From Alloalcanivorax venustensis ISO4 (GTDB taxonomy: Bacteria > Pseudomonadota > Gammaproteobacteria > Pseudomonadales > Alcanivoracaceae): DNA of 64,000 bases. A program made the translations under genes and the position numbers. The notes below the pieces were generated by a model, which searched no databases, had not been told where the DNA came from, and saw only the letters and a list, made by a program, of their open reading frames with translations. Positions 1 through 8,103 of this stretch are shown piece after piece. The stretch spans positions 62,001-126,000 of the forward strand of contig NZ_ARXR01000002.1 in assembly GCF_015356855.1 (NCBI RefSeq). Direction: 5' to 3'. The number at the start of each line of letters is the position of its first letter. Positions within the stretch are counted from its first letter, which is position 1.

Positions 1-780
<780 letters not shown>

Positions 781-803
781 AACGATTCCTTCTCCTTCAC
801 ACG

Positions 804-830
804 GTCCGGGCCTCGAATGACCGCCCGGAC
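804..830 (-). other. Hairpin in the dnaK mRNA leader
   Basis: GTCCGGGC (804-811) and GCCCGGAC (823-830) form a perfect 8-bp stem with an 11-base loop. It ends 23 bases before the dnaK start codon and just above the ribosome site. It could partly attenuate grpE read-through or shape dnaK translation. There is no U-run, so it is not a simple terminator. Confidence 0.4.
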
Positions 831-856
831 GGCTGAAACTGTTTGACTTGCCAGCT

Positions 857-884
857 ATATGGCGGCTGGCGTGTTCTTTTCAAG
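857..884 (-). promoter_or_regulatory. Sigma-32 (heat-shock) promoter for dnaK
   Basis: On the minus strand a perfect CTTGAAA -35 (878-884) is followed after 14 bases by GCCATAT (857-863). The family consensus is CTTGAAA - about 11-16 bases - CCCATnT, so there is one mismatch in the -10. The predicted start lies near 850, giving a leader of about 70 bases. The grpE promoter has the same 14-base spacing. Confidence 0.7.
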
Positions 885-902
885 AGCCCTTGGCAGGCGC
901 TC

Positions 903-1532
903 TCAGGCCTTGCTGACCACCACCCGGGCCGGACGGATCAGACGGCCGTTGAGTTGGTAGCCTTTTTCCAGCACCTCGACCACGGAGTTGGGCTCCACAT
1001 CGGGGGCCGGAATCATGGTCATGGCTTCGTGGTGCTCCGGATTGAACGGCTCGCCCTGCGGGTCGATCTGTTCCAGGTTGTACTTGGCGAACACATCGAG
1101 CAGCACCTTCAGGGTGAGCTCCAGCCCTTCGCGGGCGGGTTTCAGTGCGTCGTCCTGCGGGTCCAGGGTCGCCAGACCCCGTTCCAGGCTGTCCGCCACG
1201 GTGAGGATGTCACCGGCGAACTTTTCCAGCGCGAACTTGTGGGCGCTTTCCACGTCCCGCTCGGCGCGGCGGCGCACGTTCTGCATCTCGGCCTGGGCCC
1301 GGATATCGGCCTCGGCCAGCGCCTTCTCCACCTTGGCGAGCCGTTCCTGCGTTTGCACCAGCTCTTCCTCCACGGACGGCTGTTCCGGCTCCGAAGCCTG
1401 CTCCGCCGCGGACTCCACGTCCCCGGCCACGGGCTCCGCCTCGGGCGCGTCCTGGTGCTCCTCGCGGGCAACCTGCTCGTCCCGGGCCTCGGCCTGTTGT
1501 TCGTTCTGTTGTTGCTTGTCCTGTTCGCTCAT
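903..1532 (-). CDS. grpE: Nucleotide exchange factor GrpE
   Basis: GrpE releases ADP from DnaK during the cytosolic chaperone cycle. The 209-residue protein has a long Gln/Glu/Ala-rich N-terminal tail, then a coiled-coil helix with [20 protein letters not shown] near residues 105-125. The C-terminal beta domain contains [11 protein letters not shown] and [18 protein letters not shown], both hallmarks of the family. I chose the ATG at 1530-1532 because GGAGTG precedes it by a few bases; a start 13 codons upstream would sit in the promoter region. It is followed by dnaK after 122 bases. Confidence 0.97.
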   Translation of the reverse strand: MSEQDKQQQNEQQAEARDEQVAREEHQDAPEAEPVAGDVESAAEQASEPEQPSVEEELVQTQERLAKVEKALAEADIRAQAEMQNVRRRAERDVESAHKFALEKFAGDILTVADSLERGLATLDPQDDALKPAREGLELTLKVLLDVFAKYNLEQIDPQGEPFNPEHHEAMTMIPAPDVEPNSVVEVLEKGYQLNGRLIRPARVVVSKA

Positions 1533-1573
1533 ATCCACTCCACACGTCCCGAATTCTGGGAAAGCGGGCAAAG

Positions 1574-1601
1574 ATATGGGAACGGCAGCGCCGGATTCAA
1601 G
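1574..1601 (-). promoter_or_regulatory. Sigma-32 (heat-shock) promoter for grpE
   Basis: On the minus strand CTTGAAT (1595-1601) is followed after exactly 14 bases by CCCATAT (1574-1580), close to the sigma-32 consensus. The predicted start near 1567 gives a leader of about 35 bases. No CIRCE-type operator is visible nearby, although hrcA lies next to grpE. Confidence 0.75.
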
Positions 1602-1620
1602 GGAAGAAGGGGAGGCGGCG

Positions 1621-1784
1621 AACAGTTAACAGTGAATAGTTAATAGTGCGCGGGCGAGCGTGGTGCCTCGTAAAGGCCGTGCCCGCGCCGGCTTTTCGAG
1701 GGCACTCGGCCCTCCGACAGGCCCGCAGCCGGCGGCCCGCGGGGTTTTCGCTATTAACTGTTCACTGTTCACTCTTAACTGTTC
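1621..1784. repeat. Imperfect inverted-repeat element between grpE and hrcA
   Basis: The left arm (1621-1648) is AT-rich with the pattern AACAGTTAACAGTGAATAG. The right arm (1751-1784) is its imperfect reverse complement, built on CTATTAACTGTTCACTGTT, and ends on the base before the hrcA stop codon. The arms flank about 100 bases of GC-rich DNA. The arms themselves contain short direct repeats of TTCACTGTT type. It resembles a small dispersed intergenic repeat and does not look like a terminator, because there is no T-run. Confidence 0.55.
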
Positions 1785-2834
1785 TCAGAGTTGGGTAAGC
1801 GCGGCGGAGAGGATGCGGGCGGTGATGTCCACGGTGGGAATCACCTTCTCGTAGTCCATGCGGGTGGGGCCGACCACCGCCAGGACGCCCACCGGGCCGT
1901 TGTCGACCTTGTAGGGGGCGGAGACCAGGGAGTACTCCTCGAACGGCTGGTAGCCGGACTCGCGGCCGATGAAGATCTGCACGCCGTCCGCTTTCATGCT
2001 GCGCTCCAGCAAATGCAGGATGTCGCGCTTGCGGTTGAAGGCGTCGAACAGATCGCGGACCTTCTCGATGCTGTCCATCTGGCCGCCTTCCAGCAGGTTG
2101 GATTCCCCGGACACCACGTAATCGGAGTCCTTGCGGTCCTGACGCAGCGCCTTGCCGGCGATGTCCATGGTCGCCTGCATGAGCACGTCCATCTGCGCGC
2201 GGTCCGCGTCCATGGTGCTCAGCAGCCCCTCGCAGATATTGTCCAGGTCGCAGCCGGCGTAGGTCTTGTTGATGTAGTTGGCGGCCTGGCGCAGCTCCAC
2301 CTCGTTGTAGTCCCGGCTGGTCTGGATAATGCGGTTCTGCACCTCGGAGCGGTTGACCACCAGCACCACCAGCACCCGCTGGCCGGAGAGGGGCAGAAAC
2401 TCCACCTGCCGCAGGGTGGTCACATCGCGGCGCGGCACCGCCACCAGGCCCGCCATGCGGGTCAGTTCCGCCAGGCTGCGCGAGGCCTGGGAGACCAGCG
2501 CCTCGGGCGACTGGTCCGGTGCCAGCATCTGGCGCAGCTCGTCGCGCAGGCGGGCGTTATCCGGGCGCTCCATGGTGCTGGACGCCAACAGGGTGTCCAC
2601 GTAAAGCCGGTAGCCGCGTTCGGTGGGCACCCGGCCGGCGGAGGTATGGGGGCTGGCCAGCAACCCCATGTCTTCCAGTTCCGCCATCAGATTACGGATG
2701 GTGGCCGGGCTGACCGCCAGGCCGCTGCCGGTGGCCAGGGTCTTGGAGCCCACCGGCTGGCCGTGGCGGATGTGCCGCTCCACCAGCGCCATCAGCAACC
2801 GTTGTTTGCGTTCGTTCAATTCCAACTTGGCCAT
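1785..2834 (-). CDS. hrcA: Heat-inducible transcription repressor HrcA
   Basis: HrcA represses class I heat-shock genes by binding CIRCE operators and is kept active by GroEL. The 349-residue protein starts with a winged-helix region containing QPVGSKTL and SPATIRNLMAELEDMGLL (about residues 25-60), then SAGRVPTERGYRLYVD, the family signature. The C-terminal GAF-like part includes the conserved region around GRESGYQPFEEYSLVSAPY and ends with a dimerisation segment. The ATG at 2832-2834 is the natural start. No CIRCE inverted repeat is visible upstream of hrcA, grpE or dnaK, so its targets, such as groESL, are probably elsewhere. Confidence 0.95.
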   Translation of the reverse strand: MAKLELNERKQRLLMALVERHIRHGQPVGSKTLATGSGLAVSPATIRNLMAELEDMGLLASPHTSAGRVPTERGYRLYVDTLLASSTMERPDNARLRDELRQMLAPDQSPEALVSQASRSLAELTRMAGLVAVPRRDVTTLRQVEFLPLSGQRVLVVLVVNRSEVQNRIIQTSRDYNEVELRQAANYINKTYAGCDLDNICEGLLSTMDADRAQMDVLMQATMDIAGKALRQDRKDSDYVVSGESNLLEGGQMDSIEKVRDLFDAFNRKRDILHLLERSMKADGVQIFIGRESGYQPFEEYSLVSAPYKVDNGPVGVLAVVGPTRMDYEKVIPTVDITARILSAALTQL

Positions 2835-2924
2835 ACTTCTATTACCCGTGATGAAGCCTCAGTATAACCACGGAAGGGCCATTCTCCGCACACCGACGCA
2901 CCGCCGTCCAGAAACGGGGCTTAC

Positions 2925-2949
2925 ACTGGCCGTCGGAATCGCCTAATAT
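2925..2949 (+). promoter_or_regulatory. Promoter for recN
   Basis: CTTACA is followed after 18 bases by a good -10 TAATAT (2944-2949). Transcription would start near 2956, giving a leader of about 23 bases before the recN ATG. Confidence 0.45.
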
Positions 2950-2957
2950 CGACTCAC

Positions 2958-2977
2958 TACTGGCCAAAAGGACAGTC
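2958..2977 (+). promoter_or_regulatory. Candidate LexA (SOS) box over the recN start region
   Basis: CTG (2960-2962), ten bases, then CAG (2973-2975), with flanking TA and T, matches the outer LexA pattern TACTG-N10-CAGT. The inner ten bases are a poor match to the alternating TA core. It lies just downstream of the recN -10 and overlaps the AAGGA ribosome site. recN is a known SOS gene, which supports the reading. Confidence 0.4.
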
Positions 2978-2978
2978 C

Positions 2979-4649
2979 ATGTTCACGCACCTCAGCGTTC
3001 GCCACTTCGCCACCGTCGACCAGCTCGAGCTGGAGCCCGAGCCCGGCCTTACCGTGATCAGCGGCGAGACCGGCGCCGGCAAGTCGGTGATCATCGACGC
3101 CCTGTCGTTGACCCTGGGTGAACGGGCCGACAGCGCCGTGGTCCGCCCCGGCTGCGACCGCGCGGAAGTGCTCACCACCTTCGACGTGGCGGACAACCCG
3201 GCGGCCCGGGCCTGGCTGGGCGAGCGGGAACTGGACAACGGCAACGAGTGCCTGCTGCGCCGCACCGTGCGGGCGGACGGCCGCTCGCGGGCTTACATCA
3301 ACGGCACCCCCACGCCGCTCACCGAGGTCCGCGAACTGGGCGAGATGCTGATCAGCATCCACAGCCAGCATGAGCACCAGGCCCTGCTGCGCAAGGAGAC
3401 CCACCGCCAGTTACTGGACAACTTCGCCGAGGCCGGCGCCCAGGCGGAGCAGGTGCGCGACCACTGGCGCGCCTGGCAGAAGGCCCGCCGCGCTCACGAC
3501 CAGGCACTGGCCGGCGCCCGCGAGCAAACCGAACGGCAGGAACTGCTGCGCTTTCAGCTCGAGGAGCTGGACGCCCTGGCGCTCACCGAAGGGGAGCTGC
3601 CGGAACTGGAACAGGAGCAGCAGCGCCTGGGCAACGCGGAAGCGCTGATACGGCTCTGCCAGCAGGCGGTCACCGCGCTTTACGACGGCGACGAAGGCAC
3701 CTGCAACGACCAGCTCGGCCAGGTCAGCCACTGGGTGGAGGAGGCGCGCCGCAGCGACGACGCCCTGGCCACGGTTTTCGACACGGTGGAATCCGCCCGC
3801 CTGCAGGTGGAGGCCGCCGCCGACGACCTGCGCCATTATCTGGAAAAGCTGGATCTGGACCCGCAGCGTCTCAGCCAGGTGGAAGAACGGCTCGACCAGA
3901 CCTACACGCTGGCGCGCAAACACCGCCTGCGCCCCGAGGAACTGATTGAGCACCACCGCAAGCTGGCCGAGGAAGCGAACACCCTGGAGCATTTCGACGA
4001 GCATCTGGAAGCGCTCGCCGCCGCCGAGCAGACGGCCCGCGAAACCTATATGGAAAGCGCCCGCGCCCTGGGCCGGCGCCGCCGGGAGGCCGGCACCCGC
4101 CTGACCCAGCAAATCCAGAAGCAGCTCAAGGCGCTGGGCATGAAGGCGGCGCGCCTGGAAACCGTGCTGGAAGAGAGCAAACCCGGGCCGGACGGCCTGG
4201 AAGAGGTGGAATTCCGCTTTTCCGCCAACCCGGGGCAGCCGCTACGGGCCCTGGCCAAGGTGGCCTCCGGCGGCGAGTTGTCGCGGGTGAGCCTGGCGAT
4301 TCAGGTGATCTGCGCGCGCAACCTGACCGTGCCCAGCCTGGTCTTCGACGAGGTGGACGTGGGCGTCGGCGGTGGCGTGGCGGAGATCGTCGGCCGCCTG
4401 CTGCGCGAACTGGGCGAGCACGCCCAGGTGCTGTGTATCACCCACCAGCCGCAGGTCGCCGCCCAGGGCCACCAGCACTGGCAGGTGCACAAGATTCAGG
4501 GGAAAGACACCACCCACACCCGCATCCAGAGCCTGGATACCGGGGCCCGGGTGGAGGAAGTCGCCCGCATGCTGGGGGGCGTGGAGATTACGGAGTCCAC
4601 CCTCACCCATGCCCGCGAGATGCTGGACAAGGGTCAGCGGGTGGCCTAG
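2979..4649 (+). CDS. recN: DNA repair protein RecN
   Basis: RecN is an SMC-like ATPase acting in double-strand break repair with RecA on the nucleoid. The 556-residue protein has a Walker A motif GETGAGKS at residues 29-36, long helical coiled-coil segments (about 150-370), an ABC signature SGGELSR near 428, and a Walker B LVFDEVD near 455. Its length matches the family. The ATG at 2979 follows AAGGA at a good distance. It runs divergently from hrcA and convergently with fur. Regulation is probably SOS, given the CTG-N10-CAG site overlapping the leader. Confidence 0.97.
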   Translation: MFTHLSVRHFATVDQLELEPEPGLTVISGETGAGKSVIIDALSLTLGERADSAVVRPGCDRAEVLTTFDVADNPAARAWLGERELDNGNECLLRRTVRADGRSRAYINGTPTPLTEVRELGEMLISIHSQHEHQALLRKETHRQLLDNFAEAGAQAEQVRDHWRAWQKARRAHDQALAGAREQTERQELLRFQLEELDALALTEGELPELEQEQQRLGNAEALIRLCQQAVTALYDGDEGTCNDQLGQVSHWVEEARRSDDALATVFDTVESARLQVEAAADDLRHYLEKLDLDPQRLSQVEERLDQTYTLARKHRLRPEELIEHHRKLAEEANTLEHFDEHLEALAAAEQTARETYMESARALGRRRREAGTRLTQQIQKQLKALGMKAARLETVLEESKPGPDGLEEVEFRFSANPGQPLRALAKVASGGELSRVSLAIQVICARNLTVPSLVFDEVDVGVGGGVAEIVGRLLRELGEHAQVLCITHQPQVAAQGHQHWQVHKIQGKDTTHTRIQSLDTGARVEEVARMLGGVEITESTLTHAREMLDKGQRVA

Positions 4650-4670
4650 GGAGAGGCCCCGGCGCGTGCG

Positions 4671-5081
4671 TTAGCGCTTTTTGGCCTTCGGTTTGACGTA
4701 GAGAACCAGGGAGTGATCGACGATCTCGTAGCCGTGCTTCTCGGCGATCATGTGCTGGCGGTTCTCGATCTCTTCGTCCATGAACTCCACCACTTCGCCG
4801 GTCTCCATGCACACCATATGATCGTGGTGCTCTTCATCGGCCAGCTCGAACACGGCGGAGCCGCCTTCGAAATTATGGCGCAGCACGATACCGGCCTGCT
4901 CGAACTGGGTCAGCACCCGGTAAACGGTGGCCAGGCCCACGTCCTCGCCGGTATCCATTAAAGCCTTATAGATGTCCTCGGCGCTGAGATGGCGTTCTTC
5001 GGAGGATTCCAGCTGCTGCAGAATTTTCATCCGCGGCAGGGTCACCTTCAGACCCGCTTTTCTAAGATCCTGATTATCCAA
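4671..5081 (-). CDS. fur: Ferric uptake regulator Fur
   Basis: Fur is the Fe(II)-dependent repressor of iron-uptake genes. The 136-residue protein begins DNQDLRKAGLKVTLPR, has the winged-helix segment LATVYRVLTQFEQAGIV (50-66) and the metal motif HHDHMVC (85-91). As in Pseudomonas Fur, the second Cys of the E. coli CxxC pair is absent (C91-M-E-T). No in-frame ATG gives the family N-terminus. The TTG at 5079-5081, 8 bases after GGAG, is the likely start. The Fur box before the TonB receptor at 29806 is a likely target. Confidence 0.96.
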   Translation of the reverse strand: MDNQDLRKAGLKVTLPRMKILQQLESSEERHLSAEDIYKALMDTGEDVGLATVYRVLTQFEQAGIVLRHNFEGGSAVFELADEEHHDHMVCMETGEVVEFMDEEIENRQHMIAEKHGYEIVDHSLVLYVKPKAKKR

Positions 5082-5132
5082 TGTCTTTGCTCCGTATGCC
5101 GCCGTGGAGGATGTCCGGTTCTCTCGGGAACC

Positions 5133-5160
5133 TTGTCCCCTGTTGCCAAGTCTGTATTAT
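5133..5160 (+). promoter_or_regulatory. Candidate promoter for bamE
   Basis: TTGTCC (5133-5138) and TATTAT (5155-5160) are separated by 16 bases, predicting a start near 5167. This would place a bamE start at 5173 only a few bases into the transcript, which favours the ATG at 5191. Confidence 0.45.
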
Positions 5161-5169
5161 CGCCCGAAC

Positions 5170-5197
5170 ATTATGCCAAGTCGAAACACCATGCCAA
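5170..5197 (-). promoter_or_regulatory. Candidate promoter for fur, overlapping the bamE 5' end
   Basis: On the minus strand TTGGCA (5192-5197) and CATAAT (5170-5175) are separated by 16 bases. Transcription would start near 5163 with a leader of about 80 bases. The boxes overlap both possible bamE start codons, so the divergent fur and bamE promoters face and overlap each other. Confidence 0.4.
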
Positions 5198-5682
5198 GGT
5201 TCATTGCACTATCGCTGTTATTGACCGTCCTGCTGGCCGGTTGCAGTTCCCTGCGCTTCCCGGGGGTATATCGTATTGATATTCCTCAGGGCAACGTGGT
5301 TACCGGGGAGATGCTCGCCGACCTGGAGCCGGGAATGACGCCGGAACAGGTGCGTTTCGTGCTCGGTCCGCCAACGCTGACCGACCCGTTCACGCCGGAC
5401 ACCTGGTTCTATTTGCTGCATTACCAGACCGGTAACGCGGAAACCGTGGAACAGCAGATCGTGGTGTTCTTCGAAGGGGGCCAGTACAGCCACTACGACG
5501 GCGAGCCGGTGGAAAACGTGCGTGAGCGCACCTCCGGCCGGCGCGACCGGGAGCTGGAGCAGCGCGCCCGCGACCGCAAGGAAGACAACGTGGTCGACCC
5601 CGAGCCGCTCAACGATCCGGCCCCGGACCCGGGCACCCAGACCACCCCGGACGCCACCTCGGTACCGATCCCGCGCAGCTAG
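5191..5682 (+). CDS. bamE: Outer membrane assembly lipoprotein BamE (OmlA/SmpA)
   Basis: BamE is a periplasmic-face lipoprotein of the BAM complex, which inserts beta-barrel proteins into the outer membrane. From ATG 5191 the protein has 163 residues with the lipoprotein signal LLLTVLLAGC. The family core follows: YRIDIPQGNVV, the GMTPEQVRFVLGPP turn and DTWFYLLHY. The last 55 or so residues are a charged, proline-rich extension beyond E. coli BamE. An upstream in-frame ATG at 5173 is also possible; neither has a clear ribosome site. It converges on rnfH, and the two stop codons share the tetranucleotide CTAG. Confidence 0.93.
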   Translation: MPRFIALSLLLTVLLAGCSSLRFPGVYRIDIPQGNVVTGEMLADLEPGMTPEQVRFVLGPPTLTDPFTPDTWFYLLHYQTGNAETVEQQIVVFFEGGQYSHYDGEPVENVRERTSGRRDRELEQRARDRKEDNVVDPEPLNDPAPDPGTQTTPDATSVPIPRS

Positions 5683-5978
5683 TCCTTGCCGGCCCGCTGC
5701 GCGCGGGCCTTGCGCGCCGCCTTGGGGTCGATCTTCAGCGGCCGGTAGATTTCCACACGCTCACCGTCCATCAGCACCCGCTGCGCCGGCGCCGGCTCCG
5801 CCTTGCCGAACACGCCCATGGCGGCCCGCTCCAGATCCAGCCCCTCGAAATGCTCGGCGATGCCCGACTCACGGGCCGCCTCCAGCATGGTGGTCCCGGC
5901 GGGCACGTCCAGCGCGATCAGCCGCTGCTTCTCGGGCAGCGCGTAGACCACCTCCACATGCAGCCGGTCCGCGGCCAT
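5679..5978 (-). CDS. rnfH: RnfH family ubiquitin-like protein (RatB)
   Basis: This is a small UPF0125/RnfH protein of 99 residues with a beta-grasp fold. Its role is uncertain and it is usually encoded beside ratA. Visible family segments are VEVVYALPEKQ near the start and a central GVFGKAEPAPAQRVLMDGERVEIYRPL, followed by the basic tail PKAARKARAQRAGKD. The ATG at 5976-5978 overlaps the upstream transporter stop (TGATG), implying translational coupling. In most relatives the upstream partner is the toxin-like RatA; here it is a sodium-dependent transporter. Confidence 0.93.
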   Translation of the reverse strand: MAADRLHVEVVYALPEKQRLIALDVPAGTTMLEAARESGIAEHFEGLDLERAAMGVFGKAEPAPAQRVLMDGERVEIYRPLKIDPKAARKARAQRAGKD

Positions 5979-7450
5979 CAGCGTGTCTCCTGGTCAGCGG
6001 GCGCGGTTTGCTCCACCGGGTCGCCGTCGGCCCCGGCCTCGGCGCTGCCGTCGTCCGCCGCCAGCACCGACCAGAGGGAGTAGATAAACAGGGCGATCAC
6101 CGCCGTCGGCGATACCACCCGCACCAGCGCCCGCCAGATCAGATAGAGCGGGAAGCTCTTCATCGCCAGCTCTTTGCGGGCATGGGTCTCCTTCATCACC
6201 CAGCCGGCGAAGATGGCGATCAACAGCCCGCCCAGCGGCAGCATGACGCTGGTGGACAGGAACTCGATATTGTCGAAGAAGGTGCCGACCAGGAATTCAT
6301 GCTCCTTCCAGACGTTGAAGGAAAGCACCGAACCGACGCCCAGCAGCCAGGCCGCCAGACCCACCGCCAGCGCCGCCGTGCCGCGCCCCAGACCGCGCTC
6401 CACCAGCCAGGCGGCCATCGGCTCGCCCAGGGAAATCGAGGAGCTCCAGGCCGCGCACACCACCAGCACGAAGAACAGGGTGCCGAACAGCAGCCCGCCG
6501 GGCATCTGCCCGAACGCCAGCGGCAGGGTCACGAACATCATGCCCGGCCCCTGGCCGACTTCCAGACCGCCGGTGAACAGCAGCGGGAACATGGCCAGAC
6601 CGGCGCCCAGCGCCACCAGAGTGTCCAGCACGGCGATGGTGATCACCGAGGAGACAATGGACACCGGCCGAGAGCGGCCGCTCTTGTCCTTGATCTCGCG
6701 GGGCATGTAAGCGCCGTAGGCCATGATCGCGCCCATCCCCAGGCTCAAGGTGAAAAACGCCTGGCCCAGCGCCACGATCACCGCCTCGCCGGACAGCTTG
6801 GAGAAATCGAACGCGAACAGGAAACCCACGCCCTCGGCGAAACCCGGCGTGGTGGAGGCATAGCCGATCAGCACCACCAGCAGCGCGAACAGCACCGGCA
6901 TCAGCACGCGCACGGCGCGCTCCAGGCCCTGTTTCACGCCCAGCGCCACCACGCCCATGGTGATCACCATGAACAGGGTGTGTGAGCCCAGCAGCAGCCA
7001 GGGATTGGCCAGCATGTCCTCGTAGTGCGCCTTGGACTGCACCGCCGTGATGCCCTGGAACACGCCTTGGGCCGCTTCCCAGACATAGATCAGCGCCCAG
7101 CTGGCCACCGCGGAATAGAAAGACAGGATCAAAAAGCCCGACAACGCGCCCAGGTAACCGATGCCCGCCCAGCGGCGCGTCACCTTGCTCTGCTCCGCCA
7201 GCTTCGACATGGTGTGGATCGGGCTCAGGCCGCCACGGCGGCCGAGCATCACTTCCGCCACCATGATCGGAATCCCCATCAGGGCGATGCAGAGCAGATA
7301 AAGCACCACGAAGGCGCCACCGCCGTACTCCCCGGTGATGTAGGGAAACCGCCAGATATTACCCAATCCCACGGCGGAGCCCGTGGCGGCGAGAATAAAG
7401 ACCCACCGGCTGGTCCACATACCGTGGACCGGCTTGTATTCCTTCTTCAT
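5978..7450 (-). CDS. Sodium-dependent transporter of the NSS/SNF family
   Basis: NSS proteins are inner-membrane Na+-coupled symporters of amino acids or related amines. The 490-residue protein opens with SRWVFILAATGSAVGLGNIWRFPY, the helix-1 signature that carries Na+ and substrate contacts. It shows about twelve hydrophobic segments. The C-terminal 30 residues are acidic. The ATG at 7448-7450 follows GAGGGG; upstream in-frame codons look like leader sequence. It lies between smpB (divergent) and rnfH (overlapping by one base). The substrate cannot be read from sequence. Confidence 0.93.
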   Translation of the reverse strand: MKKEYKPVHGMWTSRWVFILAATGSAVGLGNIWRFPYITGEYGGGAFVVLYLLCIALMGIPIMVAEVMLGRRGGLSPIHTMSKLAEQSKVTRRWAGIGYLGALSGFLILSFYSAVASWALIYVWEAAQGVFQGITAVQSKAHYEDMLANPWLLLGSHTLFMVITMGVVALGVKQGLERAVRVLMPVLFALLVVLIGYASTTPGFAEGVGFLFAFDFSKLSGEAVIVALGQAFFTLSLGMGAIMAYGAYMPREIKDKSGRSRPVSIVSSVITIAVLDTLVALGAGLAMFPLLFTGGLEVGQGPGMMFVTLPLAFGQMPGGLLFGTLFFVLVVCAAWSSSISLGEPMAAWLVERGLGRGTAALAVGLAAWLLGVGSVLSFNVWKEHEFLVGTFFDNIEFLSTSVMLPLGGLLIAIFAGWVMKETHARKELAMKSFPLYLIWRALVRVVSPTAVIALFIYSLWSVLAADDGSAEAGADGDPVEQTAPADQETR

Positions 7451-7586
7451 CGGCAACTTACCCCTCGACGCAATCGGGCCATTGTCTTGATTTTCGCCAG
7501 GCCGCTCAAGCGCGGGTACGTAACCGCTTACCCGCCCGGGCGCAGAAACAAGTGCCACGGCCCTCGCCAGGGCCGCGGCCACTCTC

Positions 7587-7592
7587 TATAAT
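7587..7592 (+). promoter_or_regulatory. -10 box (TATAAT) for smpB, very close to the start codon
   Basis: A perfect TATAAT lies only 9 bases before the smpB ATG at 7602, with no ribosome site between. The -35 region at 17 bases (TCGCCA) is weak. If it is used, the mRNA would be almost leaderless. Confidence 0.55.
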
Positions 7593-7601
7593 CGCCGCCC
7601 C

Positions 7602-8075
7602 ATGGGCAAACCGAAAAAACAATCGTCTCCGAACGCCATTGCGCAAAACCGCAAAGCGCGCTTCGACTATCACCTGGAACAATTCTTCGAGGCCGGCCTG
7701 TCGTTGCAAGGCTGGGAGGTGAAGGCGCTGCGTGAGGGCAAGGGCAACCTGACCGAATCCTACGTGATGCTCAAGGAGGGCGAGGCGTTCCTGTTCGGCG
7801 CCCGGATAGAGCCCCTGCCCACCGCCAGCACCCACTCCGTGCCGGACCCCCAGCGCACCCGCAAGCTGCTGCTGCACCGCAAGGAGCTGGCGCGGCTGTT
7901 CAGTGGCGTGCAAAAGGACGGCTTCACCTGCGTGCCGGTGAACCTGCACTGGAAGCGCGGCCTGGTGAAACTGGACATCGCCCTGGCCAAGGGCAAACAG
8001 AAGTTCGACAAGCGCGCCACCGAACGCGAGCGCGACTGGAAACGGCAGAAACAGCGCATCCTCCGCCAGCGCTGA
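7602..8075 (+). CDS. smpB: SsrA-binding protein SmpB
   Basis: SmpB binds tmRNA and places it in the A site of stalled ribosomes for trans-translation. The 157-residue protein has [20 protein letters not shown] and [14 protein letters not shown] near the N-terminus, the oligonucleotide-binding beta barrel, and a basic tail ([20 protein letters not shown]) that mimics an anticodon stem in the decoding centre. Length and motifs match the family. The tmRNA gene ssrA lies 490 bases downstream on the same strand, the common arrangement. The ATG has no Shine-Dalgarno and lies just after a TATAAT. Confidence 0.97.
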   Translation: MGKPKKQSSPNAIAQNRKARFDYHLEQFFEAGLSLQGWEVKALREGKGNLTESYVMLKEGEAFLFGARIEPLPTASTHSVPDPQRTRKLLLHRKELARLFSGVQKDGFTCVPVNLHWKRGLVKLDIALAKGKQKFDKRATERERDWKRQKQRILRQR

Positions 8076-8103
8076 GCCGGCGGAAGCGTCCGTTCGAGGC
8101 GCC

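Noticed and set aside
781-902. CIRCE operator for HrcA before dnaK
   Set aside because: No TTAGCACTC/GAGTGCTAA pair is present; the only inverted repeat is the GTCCGGGC/GCCCGGAC hairpin.
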